From Cellulomonas telluris (GTDB taxonomy: Bacteria > Actinomycetota > Actinomycetes > Actinomycetales > Cellulomonadaceae), in NCBI RefSeq assembly GCF_004886325.1, contig NZ_QXFN01000001.1, positions 868,001 to 932,000 on the forward strand: a stretch of 64,000 nucleotides of DNA. Direction: 5' to 3'. Shown piece by piece: positions 56,035 to 63,892 of this stretch. Positions within the stretch are counted from its first letter, which is position 1. Each line of letters starts with the position of its first letter. The position numbers and the translations under genes were made by a program. The notes under the pieces are model-generated. The model did no database searches and had not been told where the DNA came from. It saw only the letters and a program-made list of their open reading frames with translations.

Positions 56035-56090
56035 CGCACGCCCGCCCGCCGACGCCGCCCGCCCGCCCCCGGACCTCTCAGGAGCCGACG

Positions 56091-57194
56091 ATGCCCGACC
56101 TGACGATCCGCCCCGCCGCCGAGACCCGCTACGACGCCGTCAGCCTCGGCGAGGTGATGCTCCGCCTCGACCCGGGCGAGGGCCGCATCCGCACCGCGCG
56201 CCAGTTCCGCGCGTGGGAGGGCGGCGGCGAGTACAACGTGGCCCGGGGCCTGCGCCGGGCGTTCGGCCTGCGGGCGGCGGTCGTCACCGCGCTCGCGGAC
56301 AACGAGGTCGGCCGGCTCGTCGAGGACTTCATGCTCCAGGGCGGGCTCGACACGCAGTTCGTGCGGTGGGTGCCCTACGACGGCGTCGGCCGCGCGGTCC
56401 GCAACGGCCTGAACTTCACCGAGCGCGGCTTCGGCGTGCGTGGCGCGGTCGGCGTCTCCGACCGCGGCCACACGGCGGCGTCGCAGCTCAAGCCCGGCGA
56501 CGTCGACTGGGAGCACCTGTTCGGCGAGCTCGGGGTGCGCTGGTTCCACACCGGCGGCATCTTCGCGGCGCTGTCCGACTCGGCGGCCGAGACGGTGATC
56601 GAGGCCGTCACGGTCGCGCACGAGCACGGCACGGTCGTCTCCTACGACCTCAACTACCGCCCGTCGCTGTGGAAGGCCGTCGGCGGCCAGGCCCGCGCGC
56701 AGGAGGTCAACCGGGAGATCGCGCCGCACATCGACGTGATGATCGGCAACGAGGAGGACTTCACCGCCTCCCTCGGGTTCGAGGTCGAGGGCGTCGACGA
56801 GAACCTCTCCGACCTCGAGGTCGACAAGTTCGCCGCCATGATCGAGAAGGTCGCGGCGACGTACCCGAACTTCCAGGTCATCGCGACGACCATGCGCACG
56901 GTCCGCACGGCCACCGTCAACGACTGGGGTGCGATCGCCTGGTCGCGCGCGTCGGGCCTCGTGCAGGCCACGCACCGCCCGGGCCTGGAGATCCTCGACC
57001 GCGTCGGCGGCGGCGACTCGTTCGCGTCCGGCCTCGCGTTCGGCCTGCTCGACGGGCAGCCCCTGCAGACCGCCGTCGAGTACGGCGCCGCGCACGGCGC
57101 GCTCGCCATGACGACGCCCGGCGACACGACCATGGCCACGAAGGCCGAGGTGCTCAAGCTCGCCGGCGGCGGCAGCGCGCGCGTCGACCGCTGA
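56091..57194 (+). CDS. kdgK: 2-keto-3-deoxygluconate kinase, PfkB family
   Basis: A 367-residue sugar kinase producing KDPG for the upstream aldolase. The opening is YDAVSLGEVMLRLDPGEGRI, followed by WEGGGEYNVARGLRRAFGLR (PfkB substrate motif), TALADNEVGRLVEDFMLQGG, YDLNYRPSLWKAVGGQARAQ, VMIGNEEDFTASLGFEVEGV, and the PfkB catalytic LDRVGGGDSFASGLAFGLLD with the base aspartate. It is somewhat longer than typical KdgK (310-340 residues) owing to a segment near residues 230-260. The ATG follows GGAGCC. It ends at a strong terminator, closing the uxaC-eda-kdgK unit. Confidence 0.92.
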   Translation: MPDLTIRPAAETRYDAVSLGEVMLRLDPGEGRIRTARQFRAWEGGGEYNVARGLRRAFGLRAAVVTALADNEVGRLVEDFMLQGGLDTQFVRWVPYDGVGRAVRNGLNFTERGFGVRGAVGVSDRGHTAASQLKPGDVDWEHLFGELGVRWFHTGGIFAALSDSAAETVIEAVTVAHEHGTVVSYDLNYRPSLWKAVGGQARAQEVNREIAPHIDVMIGNEEDFTASLGFEVEGVDENLSDLEVDKFAAMIEKVAATYPNFQVIATTMRTVRTATVNDWGAIAWSRASGLVQATHRPGLEILDRVGGGDSFASGLAFGLLDGQPLQTAVEYGAAHGALAMTTPGDTTMATKAEVLKLAGGGSARVDR

Positions 57195-57201
57195 GCCGAC
57201 C

Positions 57202-57238
57202 GGCCGCCCGGGTGGGCGCCGCGCCCGCCCGGGCGGCC
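57202..57238 (+). terminator. Terminator of the uronate operon
   Basis: GGCCGCCCGGGTGGGCG (57202-57218) pairs with CGCCCGCCCGGGCGGCC (57222-57238), 16 standard pairs plus one G-U, with a 3-nt loop, 7 nt after the kdgK stop. Confidence 0.8.
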
Positions 57239-57296
57239 GTCTCGCCGTCGCGCAGGTCCCGGCGGCGGTGGCCCTTGCTGCCCTAGCCTGACCGCC

Positions 57297-58325
57297 ATGG
57301 CCTCCAGCGTGACCCTCAGCGACGTGGCGCGTGAGGCCGGCGTCTCGCTGGCCACCGCGTCGCGCGCGATCAACGGCAGCGCGAACCGCACCGTCCGCCC
57401 CGACCTGCGCGAGCGCGTCCTCGCCGCCGCCGAGCGGCTGCGCTACACCCCCGACGCGAACGCGCAGGCGATGGCCCGCGGGCGCACGACGTCCCTCGGC
57501 CTCGTCGTGCACGACATCGCCGACCCGTTCTTCTCGTCCATCGCGGCGGGCGTCACGCGCGCGGCCGACCGCGCCGCGCTGCAGGTGACGCTCGCGAGCA
57601 CGCAGCACGAGCCCGCGCGCGAGGTCGAGCTCGTGCGGCTGCTGCAGCGGCAGCGGGCGCGCGCGATCGTCATCGCCGGCGGCCGGCACGACGACGACGC
57701 GGAGAACGTCGCCATGCGGGACGCCCTCGCCGACTTCCGGGCCGCCGGCGGCGCCGTGGCGCTGGTCGGGCAGCCGGTGCTCGGCGTCGACACGGTCGCG
57801 GTCGACAACGCGGCGGGGGCGGACGCGCTCGCGCGGGCCCTGCACGCGCGCGGCTACCGCCGGCCAGGGGTGCTGGGCGGACCGCAGGACCACCTGACGG
57901 CGCGCGAGCGGCGGGAGGCGTTCACGTCGGCGTTCGCCGAGCTCGGCGCGCCCGTCGACCCCGCGCACGTCGTCCCCGGGGAGTTCACGCACGAGGGCGG
58001 CGAGGCCGCGATGCGCGAGCTGCTGCACGTGGGCCCGGACGTCGACGTGGTGTTCGCCGTCAACGACGTCATGGCGCTCGGCGCGCTGGCGGCCGCGCGC
58101 GACCTGGGTGTGCGCGTCCCGGAGGACGTCGCGCTCGCGGGCTTCGACGACATCCTCACGCTCCGCGACGTCGTGCCGCCGCTGACGACCGTGCGGGTCC
58201 CGCTCGTCGACGTCGGGGTGCTCGCCACCGAGCTCGCCCTCGAGGAGCACGCCGGCGAGCCGCGCGTGCGCGCCGTGCCGACCGAGGTCGTGCTGCGCGC
58301 GTCGACGCCCGACCGCACCGCCTGA
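57297..58325 (+). CDS. LacI family transcriptional regulator
   Basis: A 342-residue repressor. The headpiece VTLSDVAREAGVSLATASRA is followed by the hinge NAQAMARGRTT and a sensor domain with LGLVVHDIADPFFSSIAAGV, RARAIVIAGGRHDDDAENVA, VALVGQPVLGVDTVAVDNAA, VFAVNDVMALGALAAARDLG, VPEDVALAGFDDILTLRDVV. Unlike the other two LacI genes it has no obvious operator directly upstream and no divergent partner, being separated from kdgK by a terminator. Its target may be one of the AAGCGCTT or GGAANGCGCTTTC sites elsewhere in the island. The effector is unknown. Confidence 0.9.
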   Translation: MASSVTLSDVAREAGVSLATASRAINGSANRTVRPDLRERVLAAAERLRYTPDANAQAMARGRTTSLGLVVHDIADPFFSSIAAGVTRAADRAALQVTLASTQHEPAREVELVRLLQRQRARAIVIAGGRHDDDAENVAMRDALADFRAAGGAVALVGQPVLGVDTVAVDNAAGADALARALHARGYRRPGVLGGPQDHLTARERREAFTSAFAELGAPVDPAHVVPGEFTHEGGEAAMRELLHVGPDVDVVFAVNDVMALGALAAARDLGVRVPEDVALAGFDDILTLRDVVPPLTTVRVPLVDVGVLATELALEEHAGEPRVRAVPTEVVLRASTPDRTA

Positions 58326-58378
58326 CCGCCACGACGTCCGGCGCGGCGACCCTCGGACCGGAGACCGCCGGGCCGCCT

Positions 58379-58471
58379 GAGGGTCGGAGCGCGTGACTGC
58401 GTACCTCCGAGCGCCCGGCGCCGACACGAGGGTCGGAGCGCGTGACTGCGTACCTCCGAGCGTCCGGCGCC
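58379..58471. repeat. 44-bp direct repeats separated by 5 bp
   Basis: Copies at 58379-58422 and 58428-58471 differ at one position. Each begins GAGGGTCGGAGCGCGTGACT and ends CGGCGCC. Only two copies are present, so it is not a CRISPR array. It lies in the 301-bp gap between the LacI gene and the lipoprotein gene, which otherwise contains the palindrome at 58538. Confidence 0.85.
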
Positions 58472-58537
58472 CGGCCCGGCACTCGGTCGGCGTGTCCGGC
58501 GGCGCGTCGCGCCGGAGGCGGGGCCCCTCCCGCACTC

Positions 58538-58567
58538 GTACGCCCGGTGTGCGCACACGGGGCGTAC
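58538..58567. promoter_or_regulatory. 30-bp near-perfect palindrome
   Basis: Arms GTACGCCCGGTGTGC (58538-58552) and GCACACGGGGCGTAC (58553-58567) are complementary at 14 of 15 positions with no loop. It is 60 bp upstream of the lipoprotein gene start. The lack of a loop favours a protein-binding site over a terminator. Confidence 0.65.
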
Positions 58568-58626
58568 AGCCGCAGGAGAGGCTCCTCCCCACCTCGCGAC
58601 ACGCCGGTGTTCCGACGGCCGGCGCC

Positions 58627-59625
58627 GTGGGGGACGATGCGGTGGTGCCCCCCGACGGCCGGCTGTCCGCGCACGCGTGGGTGGGACGCGCCCCCGCCGG
58701 TGCGGCCGCCGTCGTCCTCGCGGCCGTCGCGGCCGTCGCGGCGTGCACGCCGGGTGCGACGGGCCCGGCGGCGCCGACGAGCGGCGGCTCGTCCGCGACC
58801 GGCGCACCCGCCTCGCCCGGACCGCTGCCCCGCTCCGTCACCGAGGGCCTCACGGTCGAGATCGCGCAGGCGCGCAGCGACCGCGTCGCCCGCGTCGTGG
58901 AGCTGCGCGTGCACAACGGCAGTGCCGCCGACCTGACCGTCCTCGAGGGCCGCCTGACGAGCGCGACGACCTCCGGCCCCGCGGTCACCGAGGAGCCGCG
59001 TGAGGTCGGTGCGGGCCGCACCCGCGCGCTGCGGGCGGCGCTGGCCGCGCCCGTCTGCCCACGCGGCGGCGTCACCACTGCGGTCGACCCCGCACCCGTC
59101 GTCGAGCTCGACGTCGTCGACGCCGACGGCCGCCGCGCCACGGTCCGCGTCGCGCCGACGGAGGAGACCGACGACCTGCGCCGCGTGCACGGCGAGGACT
59201 GCGCCGCCGCGGCCGTCGCCGCCGGCCTGGAGCTGGGCCTCGAGGAGACGCTGACGACCCGCGACGACGGCACCGCGGAGGTCGTCCTGCGGGTGCGGCC
59301 CGTGCCCGGAGGGCCGCACGTGCGGCTCGTCCAGGTCGGCGGCACGACGCTGCTGCGGCCGGCGTCCGGCTACGGCCCGTGGGTCCTCGACGTCGACTCC
59401 GCCGCCCCGCCGCCGGACGGGCGCGTGGTCCTGCCGGTCGCGCCCGCGCGGTGCGACCTGCACGCGATCGCGGAGGACAAGCGCGGGACGGTCCTGCCCG
59501 TGCACGCGGCGGTCGACGGGGTCGCCCTCCCGCCGGTGTTCGTCGCGGCCCCGCCCGCGCTGCGGGGCGCGCTGCACGACTTCGTGCTGGACGCGTGCGG
59601 GTCGGCGGACGACGCGCGCTCCTGA
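58627..59625 (+). CDS. Hypothetical lipoprotein, 332 residues
   Basis: The GTG at 58627 gives an N-terminus with one hydrophobic segment (AGAAAVVLAAVAAVAAC) ending in a lipobox-like AVAAC, then a Ser/Thr/Pro/Gly-rich spacer. The mature part is a repeat of beta-rich segments (VARVVELRVHNGSAADLTVL, LELGLEETLTTRDDGTAEVV, FVAAPPALRGALHDFVLDAC) with three scattered cysteines. GTGs at 58642 and 58645 are alternative starts. No family recognised. It is monocistronic, preceded by the palindrome at 58538, and converges on the FadR-type gene. Confidence 0.75.
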   Translation: MGDDAVVPPDGRLSAHAWVGRAPAGAAAVVLAAVAAVAACTPGATGPAAPTSGGSSATGAPASPGPLPRSVTEGLTVEIAQARSDRVARVVELRVHNGSAADLTVLEGRLTSATTSGPAVTEEPREVGAGRTRALRAALAAPVCPRGGVTTAVDPAPVVELDVVDADGRRATVRVAPTEETDDLRRVHGEDCAAAAVAAGLELGLEETLTTRDDGTAEVVLRVRPVPGGPHVRLVQVGGTTLLRPASGYGPWVLDVDSAAPPPDGRVVLPVAPARCDLHAIAEDKRGTVLPVHAAVDGVALPPVFVAAPPALRGALHDFVLDACGSADDARS

Positions 59626-59664
59626 CCGTCCCGGTCCGAGGCCGTCAGCTCCGGTCCGGGGCCG

Positions 59665-60366
59665 TCAGCGCGTGCGTGCCTCCTCGCGGGCGGCACGCCC
59701 GGTGACCAGGTCCTCGACGCCCAGCAGGTGCGTCGCCATGCGCAGCCGCGCGCGGTCGGGGTCGCGGTCCACGACCGCGGCGAGGATCGCCTCGTGCTCC
59801 GCGGTGACGCGGTCGCCGGCGACGTCGTGCAGCTCCTCCCACGCGCGGCGGCGTGCGTGGGTGCCGGCCAGGCCGTCGACCAGCGCGGCGAGCACGGTGT
59901 TGCCGGACCCGTCGGCGATGGCTCGGTGGAACGCCAGGTCCGCGGCCACGAGCACCTCGGGGTCGGGCGCCGCCTGCACCAGCGCGCGGTTCGTCTCGTC
60001 CAGCGCGGCGCGGGCGCGGGCGATCTGCGGGTCCGTGCGGCGCAGCGCCGCAAGGCCGGCCGCCTCCGTCTCGAGCATCCGGCGCACCGCGTGCAGCTGG
60101 GCCCGGTCGCCCGGCACGTCCGCGACGAACGCGAGGGGGGTCAGGAGCGTCGCCGGGTTGAGGTCGGTCACGTACGTGCCGTCGCCGTGGCGCGCCTCGA
60201 GGATGCCGAGGACGACGAGCGCGCGGACGCCCTCGCGCAGCGAGCCGCGGGACACCCCGAGCTCGGCCGCGAGCTCCTTCTCCGCCGGCAGCCGGTCGCC
60301 CGGGCGCAGCCCGCCGTCGAGGATCAGCCGCTGGATGTCCTCGACGACGCCCTGGGTGCGTGACAC
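59665..60366 (-). CDS. GntR/FadR-type transcriptional regulator (FCD domain)
   Basis: A 233-residue regulator. The N-terminal GntR winged helix reads RLILDGGLRPGDRLPAEKEL, then LAAELGVSRGSLREGVRALV and ILEARHGDGTYVTDLNP. The C-terminal FCD all-helical domain includes MLETEAAGLAALRRTDPQIA, AADLAFHRAIADGSGNTVLA (metal-ligand Asp and His) and TAEHEAILAAVVDRDPDRAR. Starts at GTG 60366 after GAGGA. It lies 60 bp downstream of the amidohydrolase gene on the same strand, probably one operon. The inverted repeat ATCGGATGTCT/AGACATCCGAT upstream of that operon is its likely operator. The effector is probably a sugar acid or lactone. Confidence 0.9.
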   Translation of the reverse strand: MSRTQGVVEDIQRLILDGGLRPGDRLPAEKELAAELGVSRGSLREGVRALVVLGILEARHGDGTYVTDLNPATLLTPLAFVADVPGDRAQLHAVRRMLETEAAGLAALRRTDPQIARARAALDETNRALVQAAPDPEVLVAADLAFHRAIADGSGNTVLAALVDGLAGTHARRRAWEELHDVAGDRVTAEHEAILAAVVDRDPDRARLRMATHLLGVEDLVTGRAAREEARTR

Positions 60367-60426
60367 GTGCCCGTCCTCGTCCGGTCCGCCATGACCCGCC
60401 GACCTGGACGGCCGACCCGTTCGATG

Positions 60427-61305
60427 CTAACGCTCGGCGACGAGGGGCGGGATGCCGTAGACCTCGACGGCGGTGCGGCCCAGCACGCAGGCCCGGCCGG
60501 CGTCGTCGAGGTCCGCGAGGAGCGTGCCGACGGTCGTCCAGGCCTCGTCCCAGGACGCCTGCCCGTGCAGCGCGGTCGGCCAGTCGCTGCCCGCCATGAG
60601 GCGGTCCGGGCCGAAGGTCGCGAGGGCGTGGTCGACGGCGGGGCGGACGTCGTCCACCGTCCACCCCGGGCGGGCGACGCGGCCGAGCCCGGCGAGCTTC
60701 GCGACGACGTTGGGGACCTGCGCGACCTGCTCGAGCGCGGTCGCCCAGCGGGTCCACGTCGCCGTGTCGCCCGCGTGCAGCGCCGCGAGCGGGGGTGCGC
60801 CGAGGTGGTCCACGACGACCGTGAGCTTGGGGTGCCGCTCGGCGACGGTGACGACGTGCGCGAGCAGCTCCGGCGTCGTCGCGGGCAGGTCGAGGACGAG
60901 GCGGCGCTCGGTGAGCAGGTGCAGCCCGTCGTCCACGGTGTCGCGCACCAGCCAGCCCGCGTCCGCCTCCCGGTCGACGTGGTGGCTGATCCCGACGACC
61001 GGCTCGCCCCGCCAGTGGTCGAGCTGCGTGGCGGCCTCGTCGGGGCGGTCCAGGGGGACCCACGCGACGACGCCCACGACGGCGGGGCAGCTGAGCGCCT
61101 GGAAGAGCAGGTGCTCGGAGTCGGCCCGGTTGTCGGCGGACTGCACGAGCACCACGCCGTCCACGTGGTGCTCGTGCAGCGCTCCGCCCACGTCGGCGAC
61201 GCGGTACGCCTCGTGCAGGAGGGAGGGGTCCTGCGTCATCCACGGGTAGTGGACCGTCTCCGGGTCCCACACCTGCAGATGTGCGTCCACGACGTCGTAG
61301 GGCAT
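60427..61305 (-). CDS. Amidohydrolase-family lactonase (L-rhamnono/L-fuconolactonase-like)
   Basis: A 292-residue TIM-barrel hydrolase of the amidohydrolase 2 group. It opens DVVDAHLQVWDPETVHYPWM; most relatives have DxHxH here, so one metal histidine is replaced by glutamine. Later landmarks are GVVLVQSADNRADSEHLLFQ, VVDHLGAPPLAALH, VVAKLAGLGRV and FGPDRLMAGSDWPTALHGQ with the conserved GSDWP. Relatives hydrolyse 1,4- or 1,5-lactones of L-rhamnonate, L-fuconate or D-galactonate. First gene of an operon with the FadR-type regulator. Which sugar lactone is used cannot be settled from sequence. Confidence 0.87.
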   Translation of the reverse strand: MPYDVVDAHLQVWDPETVHYPWMTQDPSLLHEAYRVADVGGALHEHHVDGVVLVQSADNRADSEHLLFQALSCPAVVGVVAWVPLDRPDEAATQLDHWRGEPVVGISHHVDREADAGWLVRDTVDDGLHLLTERRLVLDLPATTPELLAHVVTVAERHPKLTVVVDHLGAPPLAALHAGDTATWTRWATALEQVAQVPNVVAKLAGLGRVARPGWTVDDVRPAVDHALATFGPDRLMAGSDWPTALHGQASWDEAWTTVGTLLADLDDAGRACVLGRTAVEVYGIPPLVAER

Positions 61306-61323
61306 GGTTCGACCGTATCGGTG

Positions 61324-61393
61324 ATCGGATGTCTGGAACGTCCCGGAGGTCGGATCCTCATGGAACCCTCATCGGGGACGGTAGACATCCGAT
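61324..61393 (-). promoter_or_regulatory. Wide inverted repeat, probable FadR-type operator pair
   Basis: ATCGGATGTCT (61324-61334) and AGACATCCGAT (61383-61393) are perfect 11-bp arms separated by 48 bp. They lie upstream of the amidohydrolase-regulator operon (start 61305). GATGTCT/AGACATC resembles half-sites of FCD-type GntR regulators. Confidence 0.65.
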
Positions 61394-61422
61394 GACTGGC
61401 CGGGCGTGCTGCGCCGGGTCCG

Positions 61423-63273
61423 TCACCGCCCGACGGCGTACCCCTGCATGCCGCGCGGGTTGGCCGCCGCCTCCAGGAGCCCGTCGGCCCGCACGCCGGC
61501 GGCGCTGATGCGCCCGAGCGTCCACGGTCCGGCGTCCTGCACCGCGTGCCCGCGCGCCGCGAGCGCCGCGAGGACCTCCGCCCCCAGGCGCGACTCGGCG
61601 GCGAGGCCGCGCGGGGTGTGCGTGCGGGGGTGGAACGAGCCGTGCACGTGCGTCGAGTGCCACGACGCGCCGTCGATCGCCGCCTGCAGGTCCGCCCCGC
61701 CGACCAGGTGCCGCAGCAGGAACGGGACGGTCCACTGGTCCTGCTGGTCGCCGCCCGGCGTGCCGAACGCGAACCCGGCGCCGCCGGCGCCGAGCACCAT
61801 CGCGGGGCTCAGGGTCGTGCGCGGGCGCGTGCCGGGCACCAGGCTCGACGGCAGCCCGGGCTCGAGCCAGAACATCTGCGCGCGCGTGGGCAGCGCGAAG
61901 CCCAGCCCGGGGACGACCGGGCTCGACTGGAGCCAGCCGCCCGACGGCGTCGCGGACACCCGGTTGCCCCACCGGTCGACGACGTCGACGTGGCAGGTGT
62001 CGCCGGGGGACAGGCCGATCGGCGACACCGTCGGCTCCCCGAGGCCGCCGCCCGGCGCGCCGCCCGTCCTCCCCGGCGTGCCGCCCTCCGCCTCGGCGCG
62101 CGCCTCGAGCAGGGCGCGCGGCAGCACCGGCTCGCGCCCGTCGGGGCTGCCGGGCCGGTAGCCGCCGTCGGCCTCGGCGCCGACGAGGCGGGCGCGCTCG
62201 GCCGCGTACGCGGGGGACAGCAGCGCGTCGAGCGGGACGTCGCCCGAGTCGCCGTACCAGGCGTCCCGGTCGGCGAACGCGAGCTTGGCCGCCTCGGTCA
62301 CGAGGTGGACGAGCTCCGTGGTCGGCCCGACGGCGACGAGGCCGTGCCGCTCGGCCGTGACGACCTCCCTGACCAGGTCCTCGACGCCGAGCGCGTCGAG
62401 CAGGCGCAGCTGCTGCAGCAGCACCGGGCCCTGGCCCCACGCGGCCGTCTTGTGCACCTCGACGCCCGCGAACGGCACCGCCACCGTCGGCTCCTCGCTC
62501 GCGCGCCACGCCGCCATGTCGTCGCCGCGCAGGAAGCCCGCGTGCGCGGACCCGGTCGCGTCGACGACGGGCGTGCCCGACACGAACGCGTCGACCGCCT
62601 CGGCGACGAAGCCCTCGTAGAACGCGCGGCGCGCCGCCTCGATCTGCGCCTCCCGGTCCGGGCCGGCGGCCTGCGCCTCCGCGACGAGCCGCTCGAAGGT
62701 CGCCGCGAGCGCGGGGTTGGCGAACCGGCTGCCGGCCTCGGGCGCGCCGCCGGCCGTCAGGTAGACCTCGGCGCTGGTCGGCCAGTGCTCGGTGAACATG
62801 TCCGCGACCGTGGCGATCGTGCGGGCCGCGGCGGGCACCAGCGGGTACCCGTCGCGCGCGTACCCGATCGCCGGGGCCAGCACCTCGGCGAGCGTCATCG
62901 TCCCGTGGCGCGCGAGCAGGTCGAGCCACGCGCCGAACGCGCCGGGCACGACCGCCGCGAGGTGGCCCGTGCCCGGGACGACGTCGACGCCCAGCGCCGC
63001 GAACGCCAGCGGCGTCGCCGCGGCCGGCGCGGTGCCCTGCCCGCACACGACGAACGTGCGCCCGTCGGAGGCCCGGTGGCCGATGACCGGCACGTCGCCG
63101 CCAGGGCCGTTGAGGTGCGGCTCGACCACGGACAGCGTGAAGCCGGCCGCGACGGCCGCGTCGAACGCGTTGCCGCCGGCCTCGAGCGTGCGCATGCCGA
63201 CCGCGCTCGCCAGCCAGTGCGTCGAGCCGACCATGCCGAAGGTGCCCGTCAGGACGGGTCGCGTCGTGAACAC
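61423..63273 (-). CDS. ggt: Gamma-glutamyltransferase family protein
   Basis: A 616-residue Ntn-hydrolase of the gamma-glutamyltranspeptidase family, made as a proenzyme that cleaves itself into two chains. The large-chain part has GMVGSTHWLASAVGMRTLEA, GGNAFDAAVAAGFTLSVVEP and HLNGPGGDVPVIG. The autoprocessing site and nucleophile threonine lie in LSPGDTCHVDVVDRWGNRVS, followed by SATPSGGWLQSSPVVPGLGF and RPRTTLSPAMVLGAGG. No signal peptide is visible, so it is probably cytoplasmic and may be an amidohydrolase of acylated amino acids and not a glutathione enzyme. The GTG at 63273 follows AGGA; a TTG 12 codons upstream lacks a ribosome site. Confidence 0.88.
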   Translation of the reverse strand: MFTTRPVLTGTFGMVGSTHWLASAVGMRTLEAGGNAFDAAVAAGFTLSVVEPHLNGPGGDVPVIGHRASDGRTFVVCGQGTAPAAATPLAFAALGVDVVPGTGHLAAVVPGAFGAWLDLLARHGTMTLAEVLAPAIGYARDGYPLVPAAARTIATVADMFTEHWPTSAEVYLTAGGAPEAGSRFANPALAATFERLVAEAQAAGPDREAQIEAARRAFYEGFVAEAVDAFVSGTPVVDATGSAHAGFLRGDDMAAWRASEEPTVAVPFAGVEVHKTAAWGQGPVLLQQLRLLDALGVEDLVREVVTAERHGLVAVGPTTELVHLVTEAAKLAFADRDAWYGDSGDVPLDALLSPAYAAERARLVGAEADGGYRPGSPDGREPVLPRALLEARAEAEGGTPGRTGGAPGGGLGEPTVSPIGLSPGDTCHVDVVDRWGNRVSATPSGGWLQSSPVVPGLGFALPTRAQMFWLEPGLPSSLVPGTRPRTTLSPAMVLGAGGAGFAFGTPGGDQQDQWTVPFLLRHLVGGADLQAAIDGASWHSTHVHGSFHPRTHTPRGLAAESRLGAEVLAALAARGHAVQDAGPWTLGRISAAGVRADGLLEAAANPRGMQGYAVGR

Positions 63274-63358
63274 CGGTCGATCCTGCGACGCGGGGGCGCG
63301 GACGGCCAAACGGGCGGCGGGTCCGGGGCGGCGTCGCCGACGGGTCCGGACGTCCCGG

Positions 63359-63892
63359 TCAGGCCGGCGCGGACGGGCCGTCGAGCGGCTTCTGCAGGAG
63401 CACGGCGCGGAACGTCGCGAAGTCGCGGTGCCCGACGGCCGTGAACCCGTACGCCTCGTAGTAGGCGCGCAGGGCGGGGTTCGTGTCCCGGCAGTCCAGG
63501 CGGAACAGGCCGACGCCGGCGTCGCGGCCGCGCTCGGCGGCCCAGTCCAGGAGCGCGCGCCCCAGGCCCGACCCCCGGCGGGACCGGGCGCTCATCAGCC
63601 CGTGCACGTACACGGCCGGCGCGTCGTCGTCGCCCCAGAACTCCGGGTCCGACCACAGCAGCCGCAGCGTCCCGACGACCTCGCCCGGGGCGCCGCGCAC
63701 GACGTGCCACTCGCCGGCGGCGAGCTGCGCCTCCACGCGCTCGCGTGGCAGCGACCCGCGCGGCCACTGGACGACGCCCGCCCGCGCCATCCAGTCCTCG
63801 AGGGAGGTGCGCAGCGCGAGGATCGCGTCCACGTCGTCCGGCCCTGCGGGCTCGACGGCCGCGTCCGTGCGCGGGCCCGTGCCGGTGCTCAC
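63359..63892 (-). CDS. GNAT family N-acetyltransferase
   Basis: A 177-residue single-domain acetyltransferase: [20 protein letters not shown] at the start, [40 protein letters not shown] with the acetyl-CoA-binding RxGxGLGR loop, [20 protein letters not shown], and [20 protein letters not shown]. The GTG at 63892 overlaps the trmL stop by 4 bp (GTGA), so the two genes are coupled; a longer upstream frame would run through trmL. It is likely to be in an operon with trmL. Substrate unknown. Confidence 0.87.
   Translation of the reverse strand: MSTGTGPRTDAAVEPAGPDDVDAILALRTSLEDWMARAGVVQWPRGSLPRERVEAQLAAGEWHVVRGAPGEVVGTLRLLWSDPEFWGDDDAPAVYVHGLMSARSRRGSGLGRALLDWAAERGRDAGVGLFRLDCRDTNPALRAYYEAYGFTAVGHRDFATFRAVLLQKPLDGPSAPA

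Noticed and set aside
58379-58471. Two 44-bp repeats as a minimal CRISPR
   Set aside because: The 5-bp separation is far too short for a spacer and only two copies exist.
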